64,000 bases of DNA from Ailurus styani (taxonomy: Eukaryota; Chordata; Mammalia; Carnivora; Ailuridae): the NCBI GenBank assembly GCA_002007465.1, contig LNAC01000162.1, positions 505,792 to 569,791 of the forward strand. Reading direction: 5' to 3'. A model generated the notes under the pieces. It saw only the letters and a list, made by a program, of their open reading frames with translations, made no database searches and had not been told where the DNA came from. The translations under genes and the position numbers were made by a program. Shown piece by piece: positions 22,978 to 34,095 of the stretch. Numbering within the stretch: the stretch's first letter is position 1; each line of letters starts with the position of its first letter.

Positions 22978-23072
22978 AAAGTGAGGTACCATTTTGTACC
23001 TAGAAGATTGGCAAAAACTATAGAAAAATGAATATGAATTTATGCAAGTGTGTAGAAATGAATACTTTTATA
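22978..23072 (+). mobile_element. L1 ORF2 3'-end fragment (plus strand)
   Basis: The phrases 'gtgaggtaccattttgtacc' and 'gaagattggcaaaaact' match the C-terminal end of L1 ORF2 in coding orientation. It abuts an L1 in the opposite orientation. Confidence 0.62.
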
Positions 23073-23074
23073 CT

Positions 23075-23635
23075 TTTGCAGCTTTACTAAAACATATTGA
23101 TATAAAGTAAACTGCACATTATTTAAAATATACAATTTGATGAGTTTCAATAAATGTCACACTTGTGAAGCCATTATCATATCAAAATAGTGGACATATC
23201 TATCATCTCCAAGAGTTTTCTTTTGCCCTTTTGTAATTGATCCTTCTTTCCTCTCCTGTCTTCCTAGACAATTGGTGATTTACTTTATGTCATTGTACAT
23301 TAGGTAACATTTAGTGAAATTTTATTTAAAGATTGTTATAGAGTATAAACTCACTTATTATCTTACTTGTATCACTCAATATTCACCCATGTTATGTGTA
23401 TCAATAGTTTATTACTTTTTATTGCTGAGAAATATTTCATTGTATGGCTATTCCACAATTTGTTTTCATTTGATGGTGGAGATTTGAGTGTGTTTTTTTT
23501 TTTTTGGAGCTGAGCTACATAAAGCTGTTCTGAATATTAGCGTACAAATCTTTATATTGACATATGTTTTCAATTTTTGGATAAATACATCATTGTGGAA
23601 CAGATAGGTCATAATGTAACATATTGTAACTCCCC
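23075..23635 (-). mobile_element. old L1 (L1M-type) 3' end, copy A
   Basis: The reverse 3'-UTR/ORF2-end pattern is clear: 'tttgatgagtttcaataaat', 'ttatcatatcaaaatagtgg', 'ttttcattgtatggctattc' variants and 'ggataaatacatcattgtgg'. It is interrupted by a poly-T run near 23491-23504 and ends where copy B begins. Confidence 0.78.
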
Positions 23636-23687
23636 TCCCCAGTTTTATTAAGACATAATTGACATGCATTGCTGTGTAATTTTAAGG

Positions 23688-23882
23688 CTTTTTTAAGATT
23701 TTATTTATTTGAGAGAGAGAGAGAGAGAGATAGGGAGAAAGAGCACAAGCAAGGTGGGGGGAGAGGGAGAAGCAGGCTCCCCCCTGAGCAAGGACCCCGA
23801 TGCAGGCCTTGATTCCAGGACCCCAGGATCATGACCTGAGCCAAAGGCAGATGCTTGACCTACTGAGCCACCCAGGTACCCC
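23688..23882 (-). mobile_element. Can-SINE 6, inside L1 copy B
   Basis: A reverse Can-SINE with tail 'tttttaagattttatttatt', (GA)n, body 'gagcaaggaccccgatgcag' and head 'gagccacccaggtacccc'. It splits the 3' UTR of L1 copy B ('gtgtaattttaaggct' to 'ttactcttttaacaacttt'). It belongs to the older 'gatgcttgacctactgagcc' subfamily. The target duplication is unclear. Confidence 0.93.
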
Positions 23883-24249
23883 AGGATTTACTCTTTTAAC
23901 AACTTTCCTATATATCTTATAGCAGTGTTAGCTATATTCATCATGTTGTACATTACATCCCTAGTACTTATTTATCTTATAACTGGAAATTTGTACCTTT
24001 GACTACCTTGCTCTAATTCCCTCCCCACGCCCCCGCCATCCTCAGCCTCTGGAAACCACATGTTTGATCTCTTTTTCTATGAGTTTGATTTTTTTATTCA
24101 TTTGTTCATTCATTTATTTTTAGATTACACATGTAAGTGATATCATACAGTACTTGTATTTCTCCATTTGACTTATTTTATTTAGCATAATACTTTCACA
24201 AATGATAGGATTTCCTCATTTTGTACGGCTGAATTATATTCCATTCTCT

Positions 24250-24289
24250 TTGTGTGTGTGTGTGTGTCTGTGTCTGTGTCTGTGTGTGT
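24250..24289 (+). repeat. (GT)n microsatellite with TC interruptions
   Basis: TG units are interrupted by 'tc' changes ('tgtgtctgtgtctgtgtctg'). The array lies within L1 copy B. Confidence 0.9.
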
Positions 24290-24299
24290 ATGTTTATAC

Positions 24300-24767
24300 C
24301 ACAACTTCTTTATCCATTCATCCATCAGTGGCACTTAGGTTGTTTAGCTATTATAAATCTTAGCTATTATAAATAATTCTGCTGTGATCATGGAGGTGCA
24401 GATATCTTTTCGAGTTAGTGTTTTTGTTTTCTTTGGGTGTATTTCCAGAAATGGAATTGTTGGATCACACTGTAGTTCTCCTTTTAATTTTTTGAGGGTC
24501 CTTCATACTGTTTTCTATAGTGGCTATACCAATTTACAATCCTGCCAACAGTGCACAAAAAGACTCCCATATCCATGCTAACATTTGTTATGTCTCATCT
24601 TTTTAGTGATGGCCATTCCAGCAGGCATAAGGTAATATCCTAATATGGTTTTAATCTGCATTTTTCTAATGACTAGTGATGCCGAGCATTTTTTCTTATT
24701 TACTTGTTGGCTTTTTGTATATATTTTTTAGAATAAGGTCAATTCAGGTCTTTTGCCCCCCTTTTTG

Positions 24768-24810
<43 letters not shown>

Positions 24811-27060
24811 GTTTTTTTGTGTGTGTGTGTGTGTGTGTGCTTTTTTTTGTTTTGTTTTACTATTGAGTTGTGTGAGTTCTTTATATATTTCACATATTGA
24901 CCCCTTATCAGATATGTGGTTTGCAAATATTTTTTCATTCTATAGGTTGTCTTTGTACTTTATCGATGATGTCTTTTTCTGTACAAGAGCTTTTTACTTT
25001 GATGTAGTCCCACTTGTTTGCTTTTTATTTTGTTGCTTGTACTTCAGGTGTCATATTGAAAAATATCATTCCAAGACCCATGTCAAGGAGCTTTATCCCT
25101 ATGTTTTCTAGGAGTTTCATGGTTTCAGACTTACATTTAAATGTTTAATCCACTTTGAGCAAATTTTTGTGAGTGGTATAAGATCGGGGTTCAGTTTCAT
25201 TCTTTTACATGTGAATATCCAGCTACTCCAGCACCATTTATTGAAGGGACTGTCTTTTCTCCATTGAGTGCTTTGGCTCTGTTGTCAAATATTAGTTGAC
25301 CATATATGCTTGGGTTTATTTTGGGCTTCTCAATCCTGTTCCCTTGGTCTATGTGTCTGTTTTCATGCCAGTGCCATCTGTTTTGAATATTATAGCTTTA
25401 TAGTATAGCTTGAGATAAGGGAGAATGATGTCTTCTGCTTTTTTCTTTCTCAGAATTTCTTTGGCTATTCAGGGTCTTTCATGGTTCATATAAATTTAAG
25501 GAGTGGTTTTTCTACTTCTGTAAAATTGCTATTAGAATCTTGATCAGAATTGCATTGAATCAGTAGATAGCTCTTGGTAATATTGGCATTTTAACAATAT
25601 TAAGTCTTCCAATCCATGAACACAGGATACCTTTCCATTTATTTGTAACTTCTTTGATTTCTTTTTATCAATGTCTTACAGTTTTCAGACTAGAGATCTT
25701 TCACCTCCTCAGTTAAATTTATTCCTAAGTGTTTTATTGTTTTTGATGCTATTATAAATGAAACTGGTTTCTTTACTTATTTTTCAGAAACTTCATTGTT
25801 AGTGTATAGAAATACTATTGATTTTTGTATGTTAATTTTGTATCCTGCAAATTTGCTGAATTTATTGATTAGATATAATAATTATTTGGTTGACTTTTTG
25901 GGATTTTCTATGAATAAAATCATGTCATCTGCAAATAGAGACAATTTTACTTTTTCCTTTCCCATTCTGGTACATTTTTTTGGTCTGATTGCTCTAGCTA
26001 GGACTTTCAGTACTATGTTGAATAAGGAGTGGTGAGAGTGGACACATTTGTCTTGTTCCTGATCTTAGAGGACAAACTTTCAGTTCTTTACCATTTAGAA
26101 TAATATTAGCTATGGTCTTGTCCTATCTGATTCTTGTTATGTTGATAGATGTTTTTCCTATTCCTAATTTGTGAAGAGTTTTTATCATGAGTGAATGTTG
26201 AATTTTGTCATATAATCATATAATTATGTTTCATTCTATTAATGGGATGTATCACATTGATTGATCTGTGTATGTTGAGCCATTATTGTATCCCAGGAAT
26301 AAATCCCACTTGATCATGGCAAATGATTCTTTTAATGTGCTGCTGAATTTGATTTGCTAGTATTTTATTGAAAATTTTTGCATCTATTTTTATCAGGGAT
26401 ATTGGGCTGTAGTTTTCTAATAGTGACTTTTTCTAGCTTCCGTGTAAAGATAATGCCACCTCATAAAATGAATTTTGGAGTGTTTCTTCCTCTCGGATTT
26501 TTTTGGGGGAGTGTCAAGATTAGTGTTAATTCTTCTTTAAATGTTTGGTAAAATTTACCAGTGAAGACATCTAGTCCTGGGCTTTTCTTCATTGGGAGAT
26601 TTTTGGTTACTGATTTAATCTTTTTTCTAGTAATTGATCTACTCACATATTCTATTTCTTCCTGATTCCATCTAGGTAAGTTGTATGTTTTAAATAATTT
26701 TTCTATTTCTTGTAGATTGTCCAGTTTGTTCATAGATGTCTCTTATGATCCTTTGTTCTTCCGTGGTATCAGTTTTAATGTCTCCTTTTTCATTTATAAT
26801 TTTGTTGACTTGGATCTTCTCTCTTTTTTCCTTGGTTAGTCTAGCTAAGGATTTGTCAATTTTATCTTTTCAAAGAACCAGCTCTTAATTTGATAAATCT
26901 TTTCTATTGTTTTTTAGTTCTCTATTTCATTTATTTTTGCTCTAATCTGGAAATCTTATTTCCTGTCTTCTGCCAACGTTGGACTTGTCTTGTTCTTGTT
27001 TTAGTTCCTTAATGCATAGAGTTACATTGCTGTTTATTTGGAGTCTTTCATGTTTCCTTT
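24300..27060 (-). pseudogene. decayed L1 ORF2 (endonuclease lost), copy B
   Basis: This is the remnant of the L1 ORF2 protein, which in active elements is an endonuclease plus reverse transcriptase. The reverse-strand reading at about 25920-25950 gives [11 protein letters not shown], the catalytic FADD box. The frame at 26461-26733 gives [19 protein letters not shown] and NLPMKKSPGLDVFTGKFYQ, the conserved region preceding it. The frame is broken many times and the N-terminal endonuclease is missing, so it is inactive. Confidence 0.83.
24770..24840 (+). repeat. double (GT)n microsatellite
   Basis: Two GT arrays (about 24770-24807 and 24820-24839) are separated by 'atggtttttt'. Cys/Val-rich open frames in all three forward phases here, and His/Thr-rich frames in reverse, are translations of this array. 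Confidence 0.95.
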
Positions 27061-27599
27061 TTTGAAAAAAAAATACATTCCATGTGTGTAACTTTATAAT
27101 TCAACATCTGTACACATGCACTACAAAATGATTACCATCACAAGTCTCAGTTACTATCCATCATCATATAGTTGATCCCTTCACCCATTTTTCCCACCCC
27201 TGAAACCCCTTCCCTCTGGTAGTCACTAGTCTGTAACTATGAGTTTTTTAGTTTTCATTTTCATTCATATATTCTGTTTTTTAAATACCACATATGAGTG
27301 AAATCGTATGGTATTTGTCTATCTCTCTGTCTGACATACTTTGCTTAGCATAATACCCTTAAGGTCCAACCATAATGTCACAAGTGAAAGATTTCCTATT
27401 TTTTATGGCTGACTAATATTCCATTATATAAATATACCATATTTTCTTCATTCATATCAGAGGACACTTAGACCATAGCTTGGTCACTGTAAATAATGCT
27501 GCAATGAACATGGGGTGCATAAATATTTTCAAATTAGTGTTTTCATAGTCTTTGGTTAAATACTCAGAAGTGGAATAGCTGGGTCGTAGGGTTTCTTAA

Positions 27600-30500
27600 T
27601 CTTTTTGAGGAATTGCTCTACCATTTTCCATAGTGGCTGCGCCAGTTTACAATCCCACCAACAGTGTACACTGTACACCAACTCTTGTTATTGTTTGTCT
27701 TTTGTATGATAGCCATTCTAACAAGTATTAGGTGGTATCTTGTGGTTTTGATTTGCATTTCCCTAATTGTTAGTAATGTTGAGAATCCTTTCATGTGCCT
27801 GTTGGCCATATGTGTGTCTTCTTTGGAGAAATGTATATTTAGATTCTCTGTCCATTTTTTAATCATGTTGTTTGGATTTTTTTGTTGTTGAGTTGTATGA
27901 ATTCTTTATGTCTTGGATATATATGGTTTGCAAATATCTTCTCCCATTCAGTAGATTGCCTTTCATTTTGGTGGTTGTTTCCATTGCCTTGCAGAAGCTT
28001 TTTAGTTTAAAATAGTCCCTATTGTTCATTTTTGCTTTTGTTCCCTTGCCTTTTGAGTTAGAGCCACAAAGACCTTGCTAAGACTAATGCTGAAGAGCTG
28101 ACTGCCTGTTTTCTTTTTAGAATTTTATGGTTTCAGGTCCTACATTCAAATCTTTAATCTATTTGAGTTAATTTTTGTGTATTATGTAAGATGTAGTCTA
28201 GTTTCTTTCTTTTGCATGTAACTGTCCATTTTCCCAACATCATTCATTGACGAGACATTTTTATATTCTTTGCTCCTTTGTTGTAAATTAATTGTCCAAA
28301 TATGTGTGGGTTTATTTCTGGGCTCTCACTTCTTTTCCGTTGATCTGTGTGTTTGATTTTATACCAATATTTTAGTGTTTTGATTATTATAGCTGTGTAG
28401 TATAGTTTGAAATTGGAGCATGACACCTCCAGCTTTGTTCTTCATTCTTAAGATTGCTTTGGCTTTTCAGGATCTTTTGTGGCTCCATACAAATCTTCAA
28501 ACTATTTGTTCTTGTTCTGCAAAGTATGCCATTGGAATTTTGGTAGGTGTTGCATCGAATCTGTTTGTTGCTTAGGTAGTGTATGGACATTTTAACAATT
28601 TGATTCTTCTAATCCATGAGCATGGAATATATTTCCATTTATTTTGTATTTTCTTCAGTTTCTCTCATCAGTGTCTTATAATTTTCAGTGTACAGGTCTT
28701 TCTGCTTATTGGTTAAATTTATTCCTAGGTATAATTTTATTCTTTTGATGTAAATGGCATTATTTTCTTAATTTCTCTTTCTGATGCTTTTCATTGTTAG
28801 TGTATAGCAATGACACAGATTTCTGTATATTGATTTTGTATCCTGAAAGTTAATTTATTAGTTCTAATAGTTTTTTGGTGGAATCTTTATGATTTTCTGC
28901 ATATAGTATCATGTCATCTATAAATAGTGATAGTTTTACTTCTTTCTTACCAATTTGGATGGGTTTTATTTCTTTTTCTAGTGTAATTAACTGTGCCAGG
29001 ACTTCCAATAATATGTTGAATAAAAGTGGTGAGAGTGGGTATCCTTGTTTTTTTTCTGATCTTAGATGAAAACCTTTCAACTTTTCACCATTGAGTATGA
29101 TGTTAACTGTTGGGTTGTCATATATGGTTGAGATATATTTCGTTCATACTCCCTTTGTTGAGAGTTTTGATTACAAACGTTTGAATTTTGCTTTTTTTTT
29201 TTTTTGCATCTGTTGAGATGATCATATGATTTTTATCCTTCCTTTTGTTAATGTGGTGTATTACATTGACTGATTTGTGGATGTTGAATCATTCTCCTCT
29301 CCCTGGAATAAATGCACTTGATCATAGTATATGAGTGTTTTAATGTATTGTTGTATTTGCTAATATTTTGTTGAGGATTTTTACATGTCCATTTAGGGGT
29401 ACTGATCTGTAATTTTCTCTCTTTTTTGTGTGTCTTTGTCTGGTTTTATTATCAGGGTAATGCTGGCCCCGTAAAAATGAGTTTACAAGCACTCTCTCTT
29501 CAATTTTTTTTGAGGAATTTGAGAAGGATAGGTATTAAATCTCTGAATATTTGGTCAAATTCACCCATATAGTGATCTGGTCTTGGACTGTTGTGTGTTG
29601 GGAGATTTTTCATTACTGATTCAATCTCCTTACTAGTAATCAGTCTATTCAGATTTTTATTTCATCATGATCCAGTCTTGGAAGCTTATGTGTTTCTGGG
29701 AACTTAATTATTTCTTCCAAGTTTTTTAATTTATTGGTGTATAATTTTTCATAGTAGTGTCTTGTGATCCTTCAAATTTATGTGGTATCAATTGTAACTT
29801 CTCTTCTTTCATTTCTGATTTTATTTATTTGAGTGCTCTTTTTTTCTTGGTGAGTCTAACTGAAGGTTTGGTAATTTTGTTCATTTTTTCAAAGAAACAG
29901 CTCTTAGTTTCATTGATCATTTTTTACTGTCTTTTTAGTCTCTATTTCATTTATTTCTGCTCTAATCTTTAATATTTCCTTAATTTTTCCTAGGCTGTGT
30001 GTTTTTTTTCTAGTTCTTTTGTATGTAAAAGCTAAATTGCCTATTTGAGATTTTTCTTGTTCTTTTGAGATAGGCTTGTATCACTATGAACTTTTCTCTT
30101 AAGGCTGCTTTTGCTCCATCCTAGATTTTGGTATGTTGTATTTTCATTTTCAGTTGTCTCAAGGTGTTTTTTAATTTATTCTTTGATTTTTTTTTCCCTC
30201 AACCCATTAGTTGGTTAGTAGGATGTTGTTTAATCTCCACATATTTGTGATTTTTCTTAAAATGGATTTTTAGTTTTATATCATTGTGGTTAGAAAAGAT
30301 GGTTGATCTGATTTCAGTCTTCTCAATCTTTTGAGACTTGGTATATGGCCTAAAAGTAATCTATTCTGCAAAATGTTTCATGCACACTTGGAGAAGAATG
30401 TATATTCTGCTGCTTTTGAATGGAATGTTCTGTATATGTCTGTTAAGTCCATCTGGTCTTACGTGTCATGTAAGGCTGATGTTCCTTATTGATTTCTATC

Positions 30501-31250
30501 TATACCTATCCAACGATGTGAGTGGGGTGTTAAAGTCTCCTATTATTACTATATTGCTGTAAATTTCTCCCTTTAAGTCTATTAATAGTTGCTTCATATA
30601 TTTTGATGCTTCTAAACTGGATGCATAAATATTTATAAATGTTATGTCCTCTTGTTGGATTGACCCCTTTATCATTATTTAATGCCTTTCTTTACAGTTT
30701 TTATTTTAAAGTCTATGTTGTCTGATATGAGTGTAGCTCCCTGGGTTTCCTTTTCTTTCTATTTGCGTGAAATATCTTTTTCCATCCCTTCACTTTCAGT
30801 CTGTGTGTGTTCTTATATCTGAAATTAGTGTCTTATAGGCAGCATATAGATATGCCTTGTTTTTCTTATCTATTCAGCCATTCGATGCCTTTTGAATAGC
30901 AAACTTAAGCTGTTTACATTTTAAAGTAGTTATTGATAGGTATGTACTTATTGCCATTTTATTGTTTCCTGGCTGTTTTTGTAGTTCCTTTCTTCTTCTC
31001 TTTTTCTGTTCCCTTGTAATTTGATGTTTTATACATATATATTTTTTTAAATGATAGCAACTTAACATTTGAACTCATTCTAAAACTCTTCATTTTTTTA
31101 CTCCTCTCCATGATGTTTTATTTTTCATATCACATTTTGCATCTTTTTATTTTCTTTATTCCTTAACTAATTATCGTATAGATATTTTATTACTTTTGTC
31201 TTTTAACCTTCATACTTGCTTTGTAAATGATTAATCCATTACCTTTACAA
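27600..31250 (-). pseudogene. decayed L1 ORF2, copy C
   Basis: Successive broken reverse frames give L1 ORF2p motifs. At 28850-29080 these are [18 protein letters not shown] and [20 protein letters not shown], with the FADD box changed to FIDD. At 28244-28426 there are FKLYYTAIIIKTLKYWYK and SPEINPHIFGQLIYNKGAKN. At 27618-27866 there are [19 protein letters not shown] and [12 protein letters not shown] at the C-terminus. In active L1 this protein performs target-primed reverse transcription. Frameshifts and stops make this copy inactive. Confidence 0.87.
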
Positions 31251-31329
31251 TATATTTACCTTTAGTAGTGAGATTTTTATTTTCATATGTTTTCTTATTA
31301 CTAATTATGCCTTTTCTTTTCAGCTTGAC

Positions 31330-32042
31330 AAAATCCCTTTATCATTTCTTATAAAACTGCTTTAGTATGGATGAACTTCTTTAGCTTTTGCTTGTCTAGA
31401 AAACTCTATATCTCCTTCAATTCTGAATTATAACCTTGCTGGACAGACTATTATTGGTTGGAAGATTTTTCCTTTTAGCACTTCGAATAAATCATGCCAT
31501 TCCCTTCTGATCTGCAAGCTTTTGCTAAAAAATCTGCTGATATTCTTATGGGGGTTTCCTTATATATTGCAAGTTGTTTTTTTTTTTCTTGTTGCTTTTG
31601 AGATTTTCTCATTATCTTTAACTTTTTGGCATTTTAATTATAATATGACTTGCTGTGGATTTCTTTGGGCTCATTTTATTTGGAATTTTCTGGACTAGTT
31701 GGTCCTGAATGTTTGTTTCCTTCCCCAAGTTATGGGAACTTTCAGCCACTATTTCTTTAAATATGTTTTCTGCCCCTTTCTCTCTCTCCGCCCCTTCTGG
31801 GACCCTAAACTGCAAATGTTATTCTTCTTGATGTTGTTCTATCAGTCCTTTAATTTATCTTCACTTTTTGAAATTCTTTTTTTTTTTCTTGTTGCTGCTC
31901 TGTTTGGGTGAATTCTACTGCCCTGTCTTCCAAGTCACTGATCCATTTTTCTGCTTCATCCAGTTTGCTGTTGAACCCCTCTAGTGTGTTTTTCAGTTTA
32001 GTTATTGTATTCTTTTTAGCTTATTCTTTAAACTGACCACTA
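31330..32042 (-). pseudogene. decayed L1 ORF1 (RNA-binding chaperone), copy C
   Basis: The reverse frame at 31618-31815 reads RVPEGAEREKGAENIFKEIV and, later, STASHIIIKMPKS. These match the RRM-domain start and the 'HIIIKMPK' strand of L1 ORF1p. The coiled-coil part lies at 31820-32042, out of frame. The N-terminus is missing. Confidence 0.8.
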
Positions 32043-32225
32043 TAGAACACCCAACAACTTTTAATGTGTTTTTATAATTACATGCTTCATTCTACTCTTG
32101 GAGTTTAGAAAAGGAAGATTACAACTGTGTTATTCTCTGCCTAGTAAAATATCTGAAAGAAGAGGAGAGGGAGCTGGTATATTCTACATTGACTCTTGTT
32201 CTCCTAATCAGTAGATATTTGAAAG

Positions 32226-32915
32226 CTAACATTTATTATGTGATTAATATGTGCTAAGCATCATGGTTAAGTACTTTATGTAAATTACTTCAACTACAAT
32301 CTATAGGTATTTTATTAAGTATGTTGTATTTTATAGGGCTGCTGTATAAAATTACCACACACTGAGTGGCTTAAAACAACAGGATTTTATTCTCATGGTT
32401 CAGGACAGAAGTAGAAATCAAGATGTTGGCAGAGTTTGTTCCTTTTTGGGGGCTCAGAGGAATGACCTATATCGTGCCTGTTTCTCAGCCTGTGATGGTT
32501 GCCAGCAGTTTTTGATGTTCCTTGGCTTGAAACTTCATAATTCCAATCTCTGCCTCTGTCATCACATGGCCATCTTCCCTCTCTGTTTCTTCACATGGTA
32601 TTCTCTCTTCTTATAAGGACACTAAGTCATTTTGGGTTAAGGGTCCACCCTACTTCATTATGACCTCATCTGAATTAATATCTATATTAGCCCTATTTCC
32701 AAATAAGGTCACATTCTGAGATTTGGGGAAAGAAAATTAATCTTTGGAGGGTATTATTCAACCCAGTATATAAGTATTATTATTCTCCCTTGAACAGATG
32801 AGGAAATAAAAACAGTTAAATAATTTACCTAGGGTTGCATGTGTTGTGGGGAGTCAGGACTCAAACTCAGAACTGTCTGTTGACAAAGTCCACTCTCTTC
32901 AACACTAGCTGAGAA
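32226..32915 (-). mobile_element. MIR, split in two by an MLT1 LTR
   Basis: The left part (32226-32318) reads 'taacatttattatgtgatta', 'tgctaagcatcatggttaag', 'tactttatgtaaattacttc'. The right part (32771-32915) continues in register: 'tattattattctccctt', 'cagatgaggaaataaaaaca' and 'caggactcaaactcagaact'. The MLT1 at 32325-32765 sits between, so it is younger than the MIR. Confidence 0.85.
32325..32765 (-). mobile_element. MLT1-type solo LTR (ERVL-MaLR)
   Basis: The + strand runs from TG ('tgtattttatagggctgctg') to CA ('gtattattcaaccca'). Internal marks are 'gagtggcttaaaacaacagg', 'cttataaggacactaagtca' and 'tccaaataaggtcacattct'. Flanks gtatg (32319-32323) and gtata (32766-32770) are a probable decayed 5-bp duplication, with one extra t at the left edge. 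Confidence 0.84.
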
Positions 32916-33889
32916 CTATGAGAAATCTTTCCATCTCTCAGTAAACTTACTGTCCAATCAAGGAGCTAAGACATAAACTTTTAAATAATAGCAAAATAGG
33001 AAAAACTTCAAAGAAATTATCGAAGTTAAGCTACCAAGTATCCTACTAATTATCTTTCCAAATGAAATAACACCCAGATAAAACATGATCTTATTCTTCC
33101 TTTCCTTTAAAGAAAATGATGTAGGGAGAAATACAAACAATGATAGTACAAACATGGTTGTTTCACCTGTAGGTGAAATAATACAAGTAAAAATCAAAGC
33201 CTCTCCTAAATTTTCTGTCTCTTACAGTTTCTGTACTCTCTCCTTATATATAATTTGCATCTTGAATTTGTCTGTGCCAACGCCAAGACTTAGGCCCCAA
33301 AATCTTCCCTTTTCTTCAAATCAAATTAGGTAGTATTTATAAATAACTTTTCTGTGTCTCTGTAAACTTGTGATATTTTGGGGCTCATGGGAGCAGTTGG
33401 GCATAAGAGTACTACTAGAAACCACCTTTTGGGAGCTGAAGATGACAGGGATAGACATTATTTATGTTTCTGGGTCTTAGGCTTAAAGAATAAACATTAT
33501 GTGGGTCAAGCTGGGGCTAAATTGGACCAGACCAGTCTGGAGCTGGCAGGATTGGAAGAATCATGATAATTTATAGTACTGGGATACTGAGACACAGTGG
33601 CTGGCTAAGAAGGACTTGCTAATGATTCTCTTGGTATCATTAAATTTCTCAAACATCTGATTTATATCAGTCACACAACTTGGGACAAGAATAAACTAAG
33701 TTGCTTCTGTTATGTAGTGTATATGGAGGGGATGCTCAGAAAGGCACAGGGGTTAAATGGCTCAGCTCATGTTACATGGACACTGTTGGACTTCAAAGCC
33801 CATTATTTTAATCACTGCCTTGCACATTCTCCCAGGGGAAGTAGTATTCACTATAAATAATATTTATATAGTTCTTTGGGAAAGAGAAA
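32916..33889. other. unique sequence, no gene seen
   Basis: Short open frames occur on both strands (32958-33197 and 33085-33333), without a family match. No repeat was recognised. Confidence 0.42.
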
Positions 33890-34095
33890 TAACATTTATT
33901 AAAATGTGTGAGACATCCTTATATGTTTAACATATGCTATCTCATTTAATTCTTACCACATTTTTCTTGTTCCTCCAAATAATGCTATTGGGAGGTATTA
34001 TTATTATCTTTGTATTACAGATAGGAAGAATGAGACTTCAAGAAGCTAAGGGCTTCTGTAAAGCACTAAGCTAAGAAGCTCCATAGGAAAGGGAC
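33890..34095 (-). mobile_element. MIR
   Basis: The reverse MIR order is visible: 'aataacatttattaaaatgt', 'gctatctcatttaattctta', 'tattattattatctttgtat' and 'tacagataggaagaatgaga'. Confidence 0.82.

Larger units (their letters stand above)
23640..27060 (-). mobile_element. L1 copy B (L1MA/L1MB-like), 5'-truncated
   Basis: The element begins with the L1 3' UTR in reverse ('ttttattaagacataattga'). It runs through the ORF2 C-terminal region ('taaataattctgctgtgatc', 'tggaattgttggatcacact') and the reverse transcriptase to just upstream of it. Can-SINE 6 and two (GT)n arrays interrupt it. No endonuclease region or ORF1 is present. Its 5' end at 27060 abuts the 3' end of copy C. Confidence 0.88.
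27065..32042 (-). mobile_element. L1 copy C (L1MA/L1MB-like), near 5 kb, 5'-truncated in ORF1
   Basis: It starts with a short T-run and the reversed 3' UTR ('actttataattcaacatctg', 'tacaaaatgattaccatcac'), then all of the ORF2 region, and reaches the ORF1 coiled-coil region ('ccaagtcactgatccatttt', 'gctgttgaacccctctagtg') near 32040. The 5' UTR and the start of ORF1 are missing. It repeats the order of motifs seen in copy B, so these are two separate insertions. Confidence 0.9.

Noticed and set aside
24676..25111. Cysteine/valine-rich open frames
   Set aside because: They are direct translations of two (GT)n arrays within an L1; the His/Thr-rich reverse frames have the same cause.
28850..29080. 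Functional reverse transcriptase gene
   Set aside because: The motifs are real but come from a broken L1 ORF2; the catalytic FADD is FIDD and the surrounding frame is interrupted.
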